Positions 55,325 through 64,000 are shown, numbered from the stretch's first letter. The stretch: DNA of 64,000 nucleotides from Mycobacterium palustre (GCF_002101785.1 NZ_LQPJ01000105.1:21201-85200); one strand, 5' to 3'. Notes: generated from the letters alone by a model not told the origin. Numbers and translations: made by a program.

Positions 55325-56818
55325 ATGACTCAGCACGCTGCGTTGCCCCTGACCAGGACCCGAACCCGCTGGTCTTCGGCCTCCACCGACGACCAGTTCG
55401 TCGTCGAGAACCCCGCCACCGGACAGACCGTGACCGTTGTCCAGGGCGCCGGGCCCGAGGAGGTGGACCAGGCCGTGCGCCGCGCCCACGCCGCGCACCT
55501 GGGCTGGAAGCAGCGCCCGGCGCGCGAGCGCGGCCGATACCTGCGCCAGATCGCCGAGGTGATCCGCGCCCACGCCGACGAGATCGCCGCGCTCGAGACG
55601 CTGGAGATGGGCAAGCCGATCACCCAGGCCCGCAACTTCGACGTGGAAGCCGCGATCGCCATCTTCGAGTACTTCGGCAGCCTGGTCGAGGTGCTGCCCA
55701 GCCGGGCCCGCGACTACGGCCCGGTGCTGGACGTGACGACGCTGGAACCGTACGGCGTGATCGCGGCCATCGTGCCGTTCAACTGGCCGCCCATCCACAC
55801 CGCGGGCAAGATCGCGCCGGCGCTGGCCGTCGGCAACGCCGTCGTGCTCAAGCCGCCGGAGCAGACGCCCTCGGTGGTGCTGCGCATGGTCGAACTGATG
55901 CAGTCGGTCCTGCCCGACCGGGTGGTGCACGCGCTGCCCGGAAGGGGCGAGGTGGGCGCGGCGCTGGCCGGGCACCGGCTGGTGGGCAAGGTCTCGTTCA
56001 CCGGGTCCCCGAGGACGGGCGCCGCCGTGCTGCGGACCGCGGCCGGCAACCTGACCCCGGCGCTGATGGAGCTGGGCGGCAAGAACCCGTTGGTGGTCTT
56101 CGACGACGCCAGCCTGCGCGAGGCGCTGCTGGCCGCCGTCGACGGCGGCTTCTTCAACCAGGGCGAGGCGTGCACCGCGTCGTCACGAATCCTGGTGCAG
56201 GACAGCATTTACGCCGAGTTCGAGGAAAAGCTGTGCGCCGCGGTGAGCCGGCTGCGGGTGGGCGATGGCGCCGACCCGGCCACCGACGTGGGGCCGCTGG
56301 TCACCCGGGCGCAACAAAAGCAGGTCCTGGACTACCTGCGGATCGGCGTCGCCGAGGGCGCCCGCGTCGCCGCCCAGGCGCCCCTGCCCGACGACCCGCG
56401 ATTGGCCGAGGGCTTCTACGTGGCGCCGACCGTGCTGACCGACGTGACGCCCGGCATGCGGGTGGCCCGCGACGAGATCTTCGGCCCGGTGGTGACCCTG
56501 ATGCCGTTCGCCGACGAGGACGAGGCGGTGCGCATCGCCAACGCCACGCCGTTCGGGCTGGTTGCGGCGGTCTTCACCCAGGACGCCGATCGGGCGATGC
56601 GGGTCAGCCGGCGCATCCGCGCCGGGGCCGTCTTCGTCAACAACTACCACCGCATGTCGATCGGCACCGGGTTCGGCGGGGTCGGCCACAGCGGGTTCGG
56701 CCGGGAGCACGCGCAGGAGACCCTTTCGGAGTACGGCTACACCAAGACCATCCGGATGGTCTCCAAGCGCGACGAACTGCCGTACTGGAGCGCCGCCGCC
56801 AGGGTGCTCGCGGGCTAG
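55325..56818 (+). CDS. NAD(P)-dependent aldehyde dehydrogenase
   Basis: A 497-residue aldehyde dehydrogenase. The catalytic cysteine is Cys283 in FNQGEACTASSRILV and the general base is Glu249 in MELGGKNPLVVFDD. Asn153 (PFNWPP) stabilises the intermediate, and the cofactor loop is FTGSPRTGAAVL. It oxidises an aldehyde to its acid or CoA product. It is divergent from the LysR gene and five bases ahead of a decarboxylase-like gene, so the pair probably serves breakdown of one aromatic or aliphatic compound. The aldehyde is not predictable from sequence. Confidence 0.9.
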   Translation: MTQHAALPLTRTRTRWSSASTDDQFVVENPATGQTVTVVQGAGPEEVDQAVRRAHAAHLGWKQRPARERGRYLRQIAEVIRAHADEIAALETLEMGKPITQARNFDVEAAIAIFEYFGSLVEVLPSRARDYGPVLDVTTLEPYGVIAAIVPFNWPPIHTAGKIAPALAVGNAVVLKPPEQTPSVVLRMVELMQSVLPDRVVHALPGRGEVGAALAGHRLVGKVSFTGSPRTGAAVLRTAAGNLTPALMELGGKNPLVVFDDASLREALLAAVDGGFFNQGEACTASSRILVQDSIYAEFEEKLCAAVSRLRVGDGADPATDVGPLVTRAQQKQVLDYLRIGVAEGARVAAQAPLPDDPRLAEGFYVAPTVLTDVTPGMRVARDEIFGPVVTLMPFADEDEAVRIANATPFGLVAAVFTQDADRAMRVSRRIRAGAVFVNNYHRMSIGTGFGGVGHSGFGREHAQETLSEYGYTKTIRMVSKRDELPYWSAAARVLAG

Positions 56819-56823
56819 GCGAC

Positions 56824-57774
56824 ATGCGGACGATAGCGCTCGAAGAACATTACGCCACAACGGAATTCCTGAACGGGCCCGGCGGCTGGCTGGCGTCGCG
56901 CGCGGGCATCGTCGAACCGATCAGCGACCTCGGCGACGGCCGCATCGCGGCGATGGACGAAGCCGGCGCGGACCTGGCGGTGCTGTCGCTGGCCGCACCG
57001 GGGGTCGAACAGCTCGACGGGCCCGAGGCGATCCGATTGGCGCGCAGCGCCAACGACGAGCTCGCCGCCGCGGTCGGTCGATACCCGGACCGGCTGGCCG
57101 GGTTCGCCGCCCTGCCCATCAGCGCGCCCGACGAGGCGGCCGAAGAACTCGAGCGCGCGGTGCGCCGGCACGGCTTCGTCGGCGCGGTCATCAACGGCCA
57201 CAGCCACGGGCGCTATTTGGACGATCCCTTCTTCGACCCGGTGCTCGCCCGCGCGGCGGCGCTGAAGGTTCCCGTGTACCTGCACCCGACGATCCCGCCG
57301 GCGGCCGTCGTCGAATCCAGCTACGCGGGGTTTGCCGACGAGGTGACCTTCGCGCTGGCGACGGTGGGCTGGGGCTGGCACATCAACACCGCGACGCACG
57401 TGCTGCGCCTGATCCTCGGCGGCGTGTTCGACCGCTACCCGTCGCTGCAATTCGTCGTCGGGCACATGGGCGAGGGCATCCCCTTCATGCTGCCCCGGTT
57501 CGACGCCACGCTGACCCCGGAACTGACCGGGCTGCGGCACCCCGTCAGCACCTATCTGCGGCGAAACCTGCACTACACCTTCGCCAACTTCAACGACGAG
57601 GCGACCTACGCCAACCTGGTCGCCCAGGTCGGCGTCGGGCGGGTGTGCTTTTCGGCCGACTATCCCTTCGGGTCGATGAAGGCCGCGCGCGCGTTCCTCG
57701 ACGGTCTTGCTCTCGACGACGACGATCGCGCGCTCATCAGCCACGGCAACGCCGAGCGGTTGCTGGGCGTGTGA
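56824..57774 (+). CDS. Amidohydrolase-2 family, resorcylate/dihydroxybenzoate decarboxylase-like
   Basis: A 316-residue TIM-barrel protein of the amidohydrolase-2 family. Its first metal motif reads ALEEHY (Glu8, His9) rather than HxH. This matches non-oxidative decarboxylases such as gamma-resorcylate and 2,3-dihydroxybenzoate decarboxylase. Other metal/catalytic positions are His154 (VYLHPT), His214 (VVGHMGEG) and Asp279 (CFSADYPFGS). Such enzymes remove CO2 from hydroxybenzoates without oxidation. It follows the aldehyde dehydrogenase gene by five bases. The substrate class is a family inference. Confidence 0.83.
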   Translation: MRTIALEEHYATTEFLNGPGGWLASRAGIVEPISDLGDGRIAAMDEAGADLAVLSLAAPGVEQLDGPEAIRLARSANDELAAAVGRYPDRLAGFAALPISAPDEAAEELERAVRRHGFVGAVINGHSHGRYLDDPFFDPVLARAAALKVPVYLHPTIPPAAVVESSYAGFADEVTFALATVGWGWHINTATHVLRLILGGVFDRYPSLQFVVGHMGEGIPFMLPRFDATLTPELTGLRHPVSTYLRRNLHYTFANFNDEATYANLVAQVGVGRVCFSADYPFGSMKAARAFLDGLALDDDDRALISHGNAERLLGV

Positions 57775-57815
57775 TGTTCGCCGGGTGTTAGCCAGCGAGT
57801 CGCGCGTCGATGGGT

Positions 57816-57821
57816 TAGCCT
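57816..57821 (+). promoter_or_regulatory. Candidate -10 element upstream of the permease gene
   Basis: TAGCCT lies about 35 bases before the permease ATG. Unlike the leaderless genes nearby, this one has an AGGAG ribosome binding site, so a short leader is expected. Confidence 0.35.
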
Positions 57822-57855
57822 GAGCCTTTCGTAGAGCCACCACGGCAGGAGCTCG

Positions 57856-59316
57856 ATGGCACCGCAAGACAGCGTCGCCGCGCGGCTTGCCCGCGAAGAC
57901 ACCGGCTATCACAAGGGCCTGAAGAACCGCCAGATCCAGATGATCGCCCTCGGCGGCGCCATCGGGACCGGCCTGTTCCTCGGTGCCGGCGGACGGCTGG
58001 CCTCGGCGGGGCCGGGACTGTTCCTCGTCTACGGGATCTGCGGCGTCTTCGTCTTTTTGATCCTGCGGGCGCTCGGCGAGCTCGTCCTGCACCGCCCGTC
58101 GTCGGGATCGTTCGTGTCCTACGCGCGCGAATTCTTCGGCGAGAAGCTGGCTTTCGTCGCGGGCTGGATGTACGTCCTGAACTGGTCGATGACGGGCATC
58201 GTCGACACCACCGCGATCGCGCACTACTGCCACTACTGGAAGACGTTGCAAGTCGTGCCGCAGTGGACGCTGGCCCTGATCGCGCTCGTGGTGGTGTTGG
58301 CGATGAACCTGATCTCGGTCAAGGCCTTCGGCGAGCTGGAGTTCTGGGCCTCCCTGGTCAAGGTGCTGGCGCTGGTGACGTTTTTGGTCGTCGGCACGGT
58401 CTTTCTGGTCGGGCGCTTCAAGGTCGACGGCCACGACACCGGCACCGGGCTGTGGGACAGCCACGGCGGGTTGCTGCCGACCGGCCTGCTGCCGCTGGTG
58501 CTGGTCACCTCGGGGGTGGTGTTCGCCTACGCCGCCATCGAGCTGGTCGGCATCGCGGCCGGGGAGACCGCCGACCCGGAGCGGATCATGCCGCGCGCGA
58601 TCAACTCGGTGGTGTTCCGCATCGCGGTCTTCTATATCGGGTCCACCGTGCTGCTGGGCCTGCTGCTGCCGTACACCGCCTACCGCGATCACGTCAGCCC
58701 GTTCGTGACCTTCTTCTCCAAGATGGGTTACAGCGGCGCGGGCAGCGTGATGAACCTGGTGGTGCTCACCGCCGCGCTGTCGAGCTTGAACGCGGGGCTG
58801 TATTCCACGGGCCGCATCCTGCGGTCGATGGCGATCAACGGCAGCGGGCCCAAGTTCACCGAGCCGATGTCGCGCAACGGCGTGCCGTACGGCGGGATCC
58901 TGCTCACCAGCGCGGTGGGCCTGTTGGGGATCGTGCTCAACGCCGTCAAACCGAGCCAGGCGTTCGAGATCGTGCTCCACGTCGCCGCCATCGGCATCGT
59001 GTTCGCCTGGGGAACGATCGTGGCCAGCCAGCTCCGGTTCTACCACCTGGCCAGGGCCGGGCGGGTGCAGCGACCGAAATTCCGGATGCCGCTGGCACCG
59101 TACAGCGGCTATCTCACGCTGGCCTTCCTGGCCAGCGTCGTGGTCCTGATGTTCTTCGACAAGGTCCAGGGTCCATACCTGCTGGGCGCGACGGTCGTCG
59201 CCATTCCCGCGCTCACCGGCGGGTGGTTTCTGGTCCGGCACCGCGTGCGGGCGGCCGCCGCCGAAGTAACCGCGTCGGAGCCCGCGCCGTCCACCGATCC
59301 GCCCGTGCCGGCCTAA
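57856..59316 (+). CDS. ansP2: Amino-acid permease, L-asparagine permease AnsP2-like
   Basis: A 486-residue APC-superfamily transporter with 12 predicted membrane helices. The N-terminal [20 protein letters not shown] is the substrate- and cation-binding first helix of the amino-acid transporter family, and [20 protein letters not shown] is also conserved. Length matches AnsP2 (Rv0346c), and in H37Rv that gene also lies beside the dnaK operon on the opposite strand. Asparagine specificity rests on this synteny. It has a good AGGAG ribosome binding site. It may or may not act with the neighbouring catabolic genes. Confidence 0.82.
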   Translation: MAPQDSVAARLAREDTGYHKGLKNRQIQMIALGGAIGTGLFLGAGGRLASAGPGLFLVYGICGVFVFLILRALGELVLHRPSSGSFVSYAREFFGEKLAFVAGWMYVLNWSMTGIVDTTAIAHYCHYWKTLQVVPQWTLALIALVVVLAMNLISVKAFGELEFWASLVKVLALVTFLVVGTVFLVGRFKVDGHDTGTGLWDSHGGLLPTGLLPLVLVTSGVVFAYAAIELVGIAAGETADPERIMPRAINSVVFRIAVFYIGSTVLLGLLLPYTAYRDHVSPFVTFFSKMGYSGAGSVMNLVVLTAALSSLNAGLYSTGRILRSMAINGSGPKFTEPMSRNGVPYGGILLTSAVGLLGIVLNAVKPSQAFEIVLHVAAIGIVFAWGTIVASQLRFYHLARAGRVQRPKFRMPLAPYSGYLTLAFLASVVVLMFFDKVQGPYLLGATVVAIPALTGGWFLVRHRVRAAAAEVTASEPAPSTDPPVPA

Positions 59317-59876
59317 GGCTCGTCGACGTCGCGACCGTCGGCCAGATCGCCGCATTCGACGATCTCGACGTCGTCCCTGCCGCTCAAAAACCCGGCCGCG
59401 CCCCGGTCGCCGGACAGCCGCGCCAGCACGGCCGGCCAATGCCGGCGCGCCAGCACCACGGGATGGCCGGGCCGGTCGCCGAAGTGCGCCCGCGCCAGGC
59501 CGCCGGGCGACGCGGCCGCGCGGCCCAGGACCCGGGCCACCACGTCGGGGCCCGTGCCGGGGGTGTCGATGACGTGCAGCACCGCGTAGTCGGCCCCCAT
59601 CCGGTCGGCCTGGGCCAGCCCGGCCCGCACCGACGCGCTCAGCCCCTGGTCCCAGTCGGGCGCGACGACCGCGGTGGCCCCGGCAGGTATCGAAACCTCG
59701 GCCGCGCCCAGCACGACGACGACGTCGTCGCAGCCGCCGCCGAGCAACGCCGTGACCGCGGCGTCCAGCCAGCCCTCCACCAGGACCTTCGGCTTGCCGT
59801 AGCGCCGGCCGGCGCCCGCGGCGAGCAGGACCCCTACCGAGCGGGCCACGGGGCCGCTCGACTGCGATAACGGCAC
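59313..59876 (-). CDS. MobA-like nucleotidyltransferase
   Basis: A 187-residue MobA/MocA-fold nucleotidyltransferase. The N-terminal loop is [20 protein letters not shown] and the second half contains [18 protein letters not shown], the same GHP motif as the cox operon MobA-like protein. It would cytidylylate (or guanylylate) molybdopterin. It lies between the permease and the third molybdenum hydroxylase, on the opposite strand. It may provide cofactor for that enzyme. The start is a GTG at 59876. The 3' end overlaps the permease by four bases. Confidence 0.82.
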   Translation of the reverse strand: MPLSQSSGPVARSVGVLLAAGAGRRYGKPKVLVEGWLDAAVTALLGGGCDDVVVVLGAAEVSIPAGATAVVAPDWDQGLSASVRAGLAQADRMGADYAVLHVIDTPGTGPDVVARVLGRAAASPGGLARAHFGDRPGHPVVLARRHWPAVLARLSGDRGAAGFLSGRDDVEIVECGDLADGRDVDEP

Positions 59877-59925
59877 TCTCCTATGATGACATTGGGCTTC
59901 TCACCCGGCGAAACTACGGAGCGCG

Positions 59926-62274
59926 ATGACTCAGGACCTCCAGGGGGCCGCGGCGGTTTCTTCTGGGCCGGCCCCCCGCTACGCCGGGACCCGCGTGCGA
60001 CGGGTGGAGGACGGCCGCTTGCTGACGGGACGCGGCGGCTTCGTGGACGACATTTCGCGGCCGGGCATGCTGCACGCCTGCTTCGTGCGCAGCCCGTTCG
60101 CCCGCGCCCACATCAACGGGATCGACGCCTCGGCGGCCCTGGAGCTGCCCGGCGTGCGCGCGGTGTTCACCGCCGCCGACCTCAACCCCGACGTGCGGGA
60201 GGCGTGGCACGCCGTCGCGGGCAAGGACGTCCCCGACACCCCGCGGCCCCCGCTGGCCGAGGGCGAGGCGAAGTTCGTCGGCGACCCGGTCGCGCTCGTC
60301 GTCGCCGAGAGCCGCTACATCGCCGAGGACGCCCTCGAGATGATCGATGTCGACTACGAGCCGCTGCCCGCGATCACCGACTTCACCCGCGCGCAGGACT
60401 CGGACGTGCTCGTGCACGACAGCTACGCCAACAACGTCGCGGGTGGCATGGGCGGTGCGCCGCCGGACGAGGAGCTGTTCGCCTCGGCGCCGTGTGTGGT
60501 GAAAGAGCGCATCTACCAACAGATTTACGCGCCGGTACCGATCGAGACGCGCGGCCTGGTTGCCGAGTGGTCGGCGGCCTCCGGGGAGCTGACCCTGTGG
60601 GCGTCCACCCAGACCCCGCACGAATTGCGGGCGTTCTGCGCGCGCCTGTTAGGCATTGCGGCGCAACGGGTTCGGGTGATCATGCGCGACACCGGCGGCG
60701 GCTTCGGCCAGAAGGTGGTGCCGATGCGCGAAGACATGTGCATCATGCTGGCCGCCCGCAAGGTGCCGAGCGCGCTGAAGTGGATCGAGGACCGCCGGGA
60801 GAACCTGATGTCGGCCGGGCAGGCCCGGCACGTCGACGGCACCGGCCGGATGGCGTTCGACGACGACGGCGTTATCCTGGCCGCCGACATCGACTTCGTT
60901 CAGGACGTCGGCGCCTACCCGACGCCGTATCCAGTGCTGACCGCGGCCGCGATCGGGATGTTCTTCCCGGGCCCCTACCGGGTGCCCAAGGCCAGCTTCA
61001 ACTACAAGACCGTGTTCTCCAACACCAGCGGCCTGGCCGCCTACCGCGGCCCGTGGCAGTACGAGACGCTGGCGCGCGAGGTCCTGCTCGACATCGCCGC
61101 GCGCCGGCTCAAGCTCGACCCGGTCGAGCTGCGCCGGCGCAACCTGCTGCGCCGCGACGAGATGCCCTACTTCAACCCCAACGGCATGCCGTATGACCAC
61201 GTCGCCCCGATCGAGACGTTCGAGCAGGCGGTGAAAATCCTTGACCACGAAGGGTTTCGCAAGGAGCAGGCCGAAGCCCTCGCCCAGGGCCGCTATCTGG
61301 GCCTGGGCTTTTCGGCGTACATCGAGCCGACGAGCGCGGGGACGGGCCACCTGGGCGCCGAGGGCTGCACCATCCGGATGGAGCCGACGGGCAAGATCAA
61401 CGTCTACGTCAACGGCGGCTCGACCGGAAACAGCTTGGAAACCACGGTCGTTCAGCTGACGGCCGACGCGCTGGGCGCCGACATCGACGACATGGCCACC
61501 ATCCAGGGCGACACCGCGATCACGCCGTACGGGGCCGGCACCCAGGGCAGCCGCAGCGGCCCGATGACCGCCGGGGCGGTCGCCGAGGCGGGAAAGATCT
61601 TGCGCGACAAGGTCGTTGCGCTGGCCGCCCATCACCTCAAGGTGGCCGAAACCGAAGTGCAGCTGGCACAGTCGGCCGCGGCGGTGCGCGGCGACCCGTC
61701 AAGGCGGGTGAGCTTCGGCGAGCTGGCCTACCTGGCCTACTACTCGCCGCAGGCGCTGCCGCCGGGGATGTCGCCCGATCTGGAGGCCACCGCGCGCTAC
61801 GTCGCCAAGGCGCCCATCCTGTGGTCCAACGCGACGCACGCCTGCACCTGCGAAGTCGACGTGGCCACAGGCAAAGTCACGCTGCTGCGCTACATCGTCA
61901 GCGAGGACGTCGGGCCGATGATCAACCCGACCGTCGTGGAGGGCCAGATCGCCGGCGGGACCGTGCAGGGCATCGGCGGCGCGCTGATGGAGGAGCTGGC
62001 CTACGACGACGACGGCAACCCGCTGGCCACCACGTTCGTCGACTACCTGCTGCCGACCACCACCGAGGTGCCGCCCATCGAATTCGGTCACGTCGAGATT
62101 CCCGGCCCCGGGCCCGGCGGCTACAAGGGCGCCGGCGAGGGCGGGGCCATCGGCTCGGTGCCCGCGGTGATCAACGCGATCAACGACGCGCTGGCGCCGC
62201 TGGGCGTGACGGTCACCCGGCTCCCGGCGAGCCCGGCGTCGATCTCGGCCCTGCTGAGCGAGGCGGCGCGGTGA
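59926..62274 (+). CDS. CoxL-related molybdenum hydroxylase large subunit with AYRGPWQ active-site loop
   Basis: A 782-residue xanthine oxidase-family large subunit. Common motifs are RDTGGGFGQKVVPMREDM near residue 255 and the catalytic glutamate in GAGEGGAIGS near residue 740. The active-site loop is AYRGPWQ (residues 372-378), not the form I AYxCSFR nor the form II AYRGAGR sequence. There is no cysteine to carry copper, so CO oxidation is unlikely; an aldehyde, N-heterocycle or other substrate is expected. GGAG lies five bases before the ATG. The order here is large-medium-small, and the medium subunit start overlaps this stop (GTGA). Confidence 0.9.
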   Translation: MTQDLQGAAAVSSGPAPRYAGTRVRRVEDGRLLTGRGGFVDDISRPGMLHACFVRSPFARAHINGIDASAALELPGVRAVFTAADLNPDVREAWHAVAGKDVPDTPRPPLAEGEAKFVGDPVALVVAESRYIAEDALEMIDVDYEPLPAITDFTRAQDSDVLVHDSYANNVAGGMGGAPPDEELFASAPCVVKERIYQQIYAPVPIETRGLVAEWSAASGELTLWASTQTPHELRAFCARLLGIAAQRVRVIMRDTGGGFGQKVVPMREDMCIMLAARKVPSALKWIEDRRENLMSAGQARHVDGTGRMAFDDDGVILAADIDFVQDVGAYPTPYPVLTAAAIGMFFPGPYRVPKASFNYKTVFSNTSGLAAYRGPWQYETLAREVLLDIAARRLKLDPVELRRRNLLRRDEMPYFNPNGMPYDHVAPIETFEQAVKILDHEGFRKEQAEALAQGRYLGLGFSAYIEPTSAGTGHLGAEGCTIRMEPTGKINVYVNGGSTGNSLETTVVQLTADALGADIDDMATIQGDTAITPYGAGTQGSRSGPMTAGAVAEAGKILRDKVVALAAHHLKVAETEVQLAQSAAAVRGDPSRRVSFGELAYLAYYSPQALPPGMSPDLEATARYVAKAPILWSNATHACTCEVDVATGKVTLLRYIVSEDVGPMINPTVVEGQIAGGTVQGIGGALMEELAYDDDGNPLATTFVDYLLPTTTEVPPIEFGHVEIPGPGPGGYKGAGEGGAIGSVPAVINAINDALAPLGVTVTRLPASPASISALLSEAAR

Positions 62275-63158
62275 AGCCCGCCTCGTTCGACTACCACCGC
62301 CCCGACACCGTCGACGACGCCGTCGCCGTGCTGGCCGAGCTGGGCGACGACGCGAAAATCATTGCCGGCGGCCAGAGCCTGGTCCCGATGCTGGCGATGC
62401 GGCTGGCGTACTTCGACCACCTGATCGACATTTCCCGGCTGGGCGAGCTGCAGGGCATCGAGCGCCGCGGGTCGGAATTGTGGATCGGCGCGGGCACCAC
62501 CGAGGCCGCGGTGGGCGCCGACGACCATGTGCGCCAAGCGGTTCCGCTGCTGACGCTGGCGACGCCGTTCGTCGGGCACTTCCAGATCCGCAACCGCGGC
62601 ACCCTCGGCGGGTCGATCGCCCACGCCGACGCCGCCGGCGAATACCCCGCCGTCGCGCTGACGCTGGACGCGGTGATGGAGGTGCGGTCGCCGTCGGGGC
62701 GCCGCGACATCGCCGCCGCCGACTTCTTCGCCGGCGTGTGGGAGACCACGATGGAATCCGACGAGATCCTCACCGGGGTGCGGTTTCCGGTGTGGAACGG
62801 CCGATCCGGGTTCGCCGTCCAGGAATTCGCGCGCCGGCACGGCGACTTCGCGATCGCGGGGGCGCTGGTCGCGGTCTCACTCGACGACGACGACCGGGTA
62901 TCGCGTTGCGCGATCGGCCTATTGGGCCTGGGCTCCACCGTGACGCGGGCCACCGCGGCCGAGGCCGCGGTGATCGGCAAGCCGGTGGGCGAGCTGGTGG
63001 CCGAGGAGGTCGGGCGGGCCGCGATGACTGGGCTCGACGATGTCCCGTCCGACCTGCAGGGGTCGGCGGCGTATCGCACCAAAGTGGGAGCGACCATGGC
63101 CGCGCGCGCCTGGAGCCAAGCAGTGTCAAAAGCCGTCGCGGGGGCAGGCAATGCATGA
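62271..63158 (+). CDS. Molybdenum hydroxylase FAD-binding medium subunit
   Basis: A 295-residue CoxM-like subunit. FAD-binding motifs are IIAGGQSLVPMLAMRLA near residue 30 and NRGTLGGSIAHADAAGEYPA near residue 110. The C-terminal flavoprotein domain is complete. The GTG at 62271 overlaps the large-subunit stop (GTGA), and the small-subunit ATG lies inside its end, so the three subunits are coupled. It receives electrons from the small subunit. Confidence 0.92.
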   Translation: MKPASFDYHRPDTVDDAVAVLAELGDDAKIIAGGQSLVPMLAMRLAYFDHLIDISRLGELQGIERRGSELWIGAGTTEAAVGADDHVRQAVPLLTLATPFVGHFQIRNRGTLGGSIAHADAAGEYPAVALTLDAVMEVRSPSGRRDIAAADFFAGVWETTMESDEILTGVRFPVWNGRSGFAVQEFARRHGDFAIAGALVAVSLDDDDRVSRCAIGLLGLGSTVTRATAAEAAVIGKPVGELVAEEVGRAAMTGLDDVPSDLQGSAAYRTKVGATMAARAWSQAVSKAVAGAGNA

Positions 63159-63645
63159 ACAACCGGTCCAGTTGTCGGTCAACGGGACGGCGGTCAACGC
63201 CAGCGTCGAACCGCGGATGACGCTCGCGGACTTCCTGCGGGAAAGGTGCGGCCTGACCGGCACCCACCTGGGCTGCGAGCACGGGGCGTGCGGGGCCTGC
63301 ACGGTGCTGCTGGACGGCGCGGCCGTGCGCTCGTGTTTGATGTTCGCCGTGCAGGCCGAGGGTATGGCGGTGACGACGGTCGAGGGCATCGCGGCGCCGG
63401 ACGGCACCCTGTCGCCCGTGCAGTCGGCGCTGCGGGAGTGCCACGGGCTGCAATGCGGCTTCTGCACGCCGGGTTTTGTCACGTCGCTGACCGCGCTGCT
63501 GCGCGACAACCCCAACCCCAGCGACGCCGAAATCCGCGAAGGCCTGTCCGGAAACTTCTGCCGCTGCACCGGCTATCAAGGGATCGTCGCCGCCGCGCAC
63601 CGGGCGGCCGAGGCGATGCGCTCCTCGGCGGTCACGCCGAGGTAA
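63151..63645 (+). CDS. Molybdenum hydroxylase [2Fe-2S] small subunit
   Basis: A 164-residue iron-sulfur subunit with all eight ligand cysteines: GCEHGACGACTVLLDG and RSCLMF for the plant-type cluster, then LQCGFCTPGF and FCRCTGYQG for the second. It shuttles electrons from the molybdenum centre to FAD. I chose the ATG at 63151, which is eight bases inside the medium-subunit gene; the ATG at 63155 is out of frame. It is the last gene of the large-medium-small operon. Confidence 0.93.
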   Translation: MHEQPVQLSVNGTAVNASVEPRMTLADFLRERCGLTGTHLGCEHGACGACTVLLDGAAVRSCLMFAVQAEGMAVTTVEGIAAPDGTLSPVQSALRECHGLQCGFCTPGFVTSLTALLRDNPNPSDAEIREGLSGNFCRCTGYQGIVAAAHRAAEAMRSSAVTPR

Positions 63646-63749
63646 CCCCGCGCCATCGGCTCGGCATCGATAATTGCCTGGCGGCAGTAACTTTCGCGGG
63701 CCCGCGCGTACCCTAAGCCCTGATATTTCTGATTTCTCGGGAGTTGGGC

Positions 63750-63965
63750 GTGCAGGTATCGCGGAAGGCGCAGCGGAGTCTGGCCGGCGGCTCGATGCTG
63801 CTCTCGGCCGCGCTGGCCGGTCTGGTGCTGGTCGCGGGCTGCAGCTCCGTCATCGAGGGCAAGCCGGTCGCCACGCCCGGCGCCGGGCCCACCGAACCGA
63901 CCTTTCCCACGCCGCGGCCGAGCACGACGAACCCGGCGCCGAGCACCCGACGGTTTCCTTGTTGA
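63750..63965 (+). pseudogene. Truncated lipoprotein gene (N-terminal part only, LpqJ-like)
   Basis: The frame starts at a GTG (63750) with GGGAG upstream. It gives a clear signal peptide and lipobox (LSAALAGLVLVAGC, Cys31), then SSVIEGKPVATPGAGPTEPT and a Pro/Thr linker. It stops after 71 codons. Mycobacterial lipoproteins of this type normally continue into a domain of about 110 residues. Here, right where the linker ends, that domain appears on the opposite strand instead. So the gene has been broken by a rearrangement. In H37Rv the lipoprotein gene lpqJ lies near ansP2; orthology is possible but uncertain. Confidence 0.75.
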
Positions 63966-64000
63966 TCTGGCAGCGGGTCATGCCGGACTTGGTCTCGATT
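63943..64000 (-). pseudogene. Antisense fragment of a mycobacterial lipoprotein domain (window edge)
   Basis: Read on the minus strand from the right edge, the frame gives IETKSGMTRCQINKETVGC. This is the recognisable core of the C-terminal domain found after the linker in lipoproteins of the LpqJ/Lpp type. Beyond the last cysteine the match is lost and the frame runs antisense to the truncated lipoprotein gene. The fragment runs off the window, so its full extent is unknown. Confidence 0.65.

Noticed and set aside
59926..62274. Calling this gene carbon monoxide dehydrogenase
   Set aside because: The active-site loop AYRGPWQ lacks the copper-binding cysteine of form I and is not the form II sequence.

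Overview
The window is chromosomal DNA of a slow-growing Mycobacterium. Strong G+C coding bias, many GTG and TTG starts, gene pairs that overlap as ATGA or GTGA, and long stretches of M. tuberculosis-like gene neighbourhood all point there. Gene content looks most like the M. avium complex, but I cannot name a species. Comparisons with M. tuberculosis H37Rv (Rv numbers) are from memory of that genome, not from a search.

Layout. 1-4.0 kb: a translationally coupled operon of a GNAT acetyltransferase and three flavin-dependent monooxygenases, cut by the left edge. 4.0-8.4 kb: a SAM methyltransferase, a DUF3054 membrane protein, two acyl-CoA dehydrogenases (the first is fadE7, glutaryl-CoA type) and a small secreted protein. 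8.9-13.2 kb: ndhA, then metZ, rhodanese and purT. 13.2-21.7 kb: thioesterase, purA, Rv0358-like protein, site-2 protease, a CDF metal exporter with a striking operator, Rv0360c and Rv0361 homologues, a deleted remnant of fba, a DedA protein and acetoacetyl-CoA synthetase. 21.7-25.4 kb: GH76 mannanase-like protein and a two-subunit molybdenum hydroxylase. 25.4-34.7 kb: a complete form I carbon monoxide dehydrogenase (CODH) operon, coxM-coxS-coxL with CoxI-, MobA-, CoxD-, CoxE- and CoxG-like accessory genes, and a divergent LysR regulator. 35.7-44.4 kb: TrmH-type methyltransferase, lipoprotein, pyrE, SDR, ttfA, clpB, flavohaemoglobin and aldose epimerase. 44.4-49.7 kb: a large cyclase/ATPase/TPR protein and a coupled DUF2236-DUF5995 pair. 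49.7-54.0 kb: the dnaK-grpE-dnaJ1-hspR heat-shock operon. 54.3-63.6 kb: a LysR-controlled aldehyde dehydrogenase/decarboxylase pair, an AnsP2-like permease, a MobA-like protein and a third molybdenum hydroxylase. The right edge carries a broken lipoprotein gene.

How the genes work together. CODH, its cofactor assembly proteins and its membrane anchor protein form one unit that would feed electrons from trace CO into respiration, where ndhA also acts. HspR, encoded in the dnaK operon, probably represses both dnaK and clpB through HAIR operators that can be read at both loci. Two further molybdenum hydroxylases, the monooxygenases, acyl-CoA dehydrogenases and aldehyde dehydrogenase indicate broad oxidation of small organic molecules.

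The main observations are: (i) a roughly 34-kb block (about 13.2-47.6 kb) that is inverted relative to H37Rv; (ii) an fba remnant at 18.9-19.0 kb; (iii) a rearrangement junction inside a lipoprotein gene at the right edge; (iv) a perfect inverted-repeat operator overlapping the apparent leaderless promoter of the CDF exporter; (v) overlapping divergent leaderless promoters between the CODH-associated XdhC and LysR genes; (vi) a CoxI protein fused to a YHS metal-binding domain.
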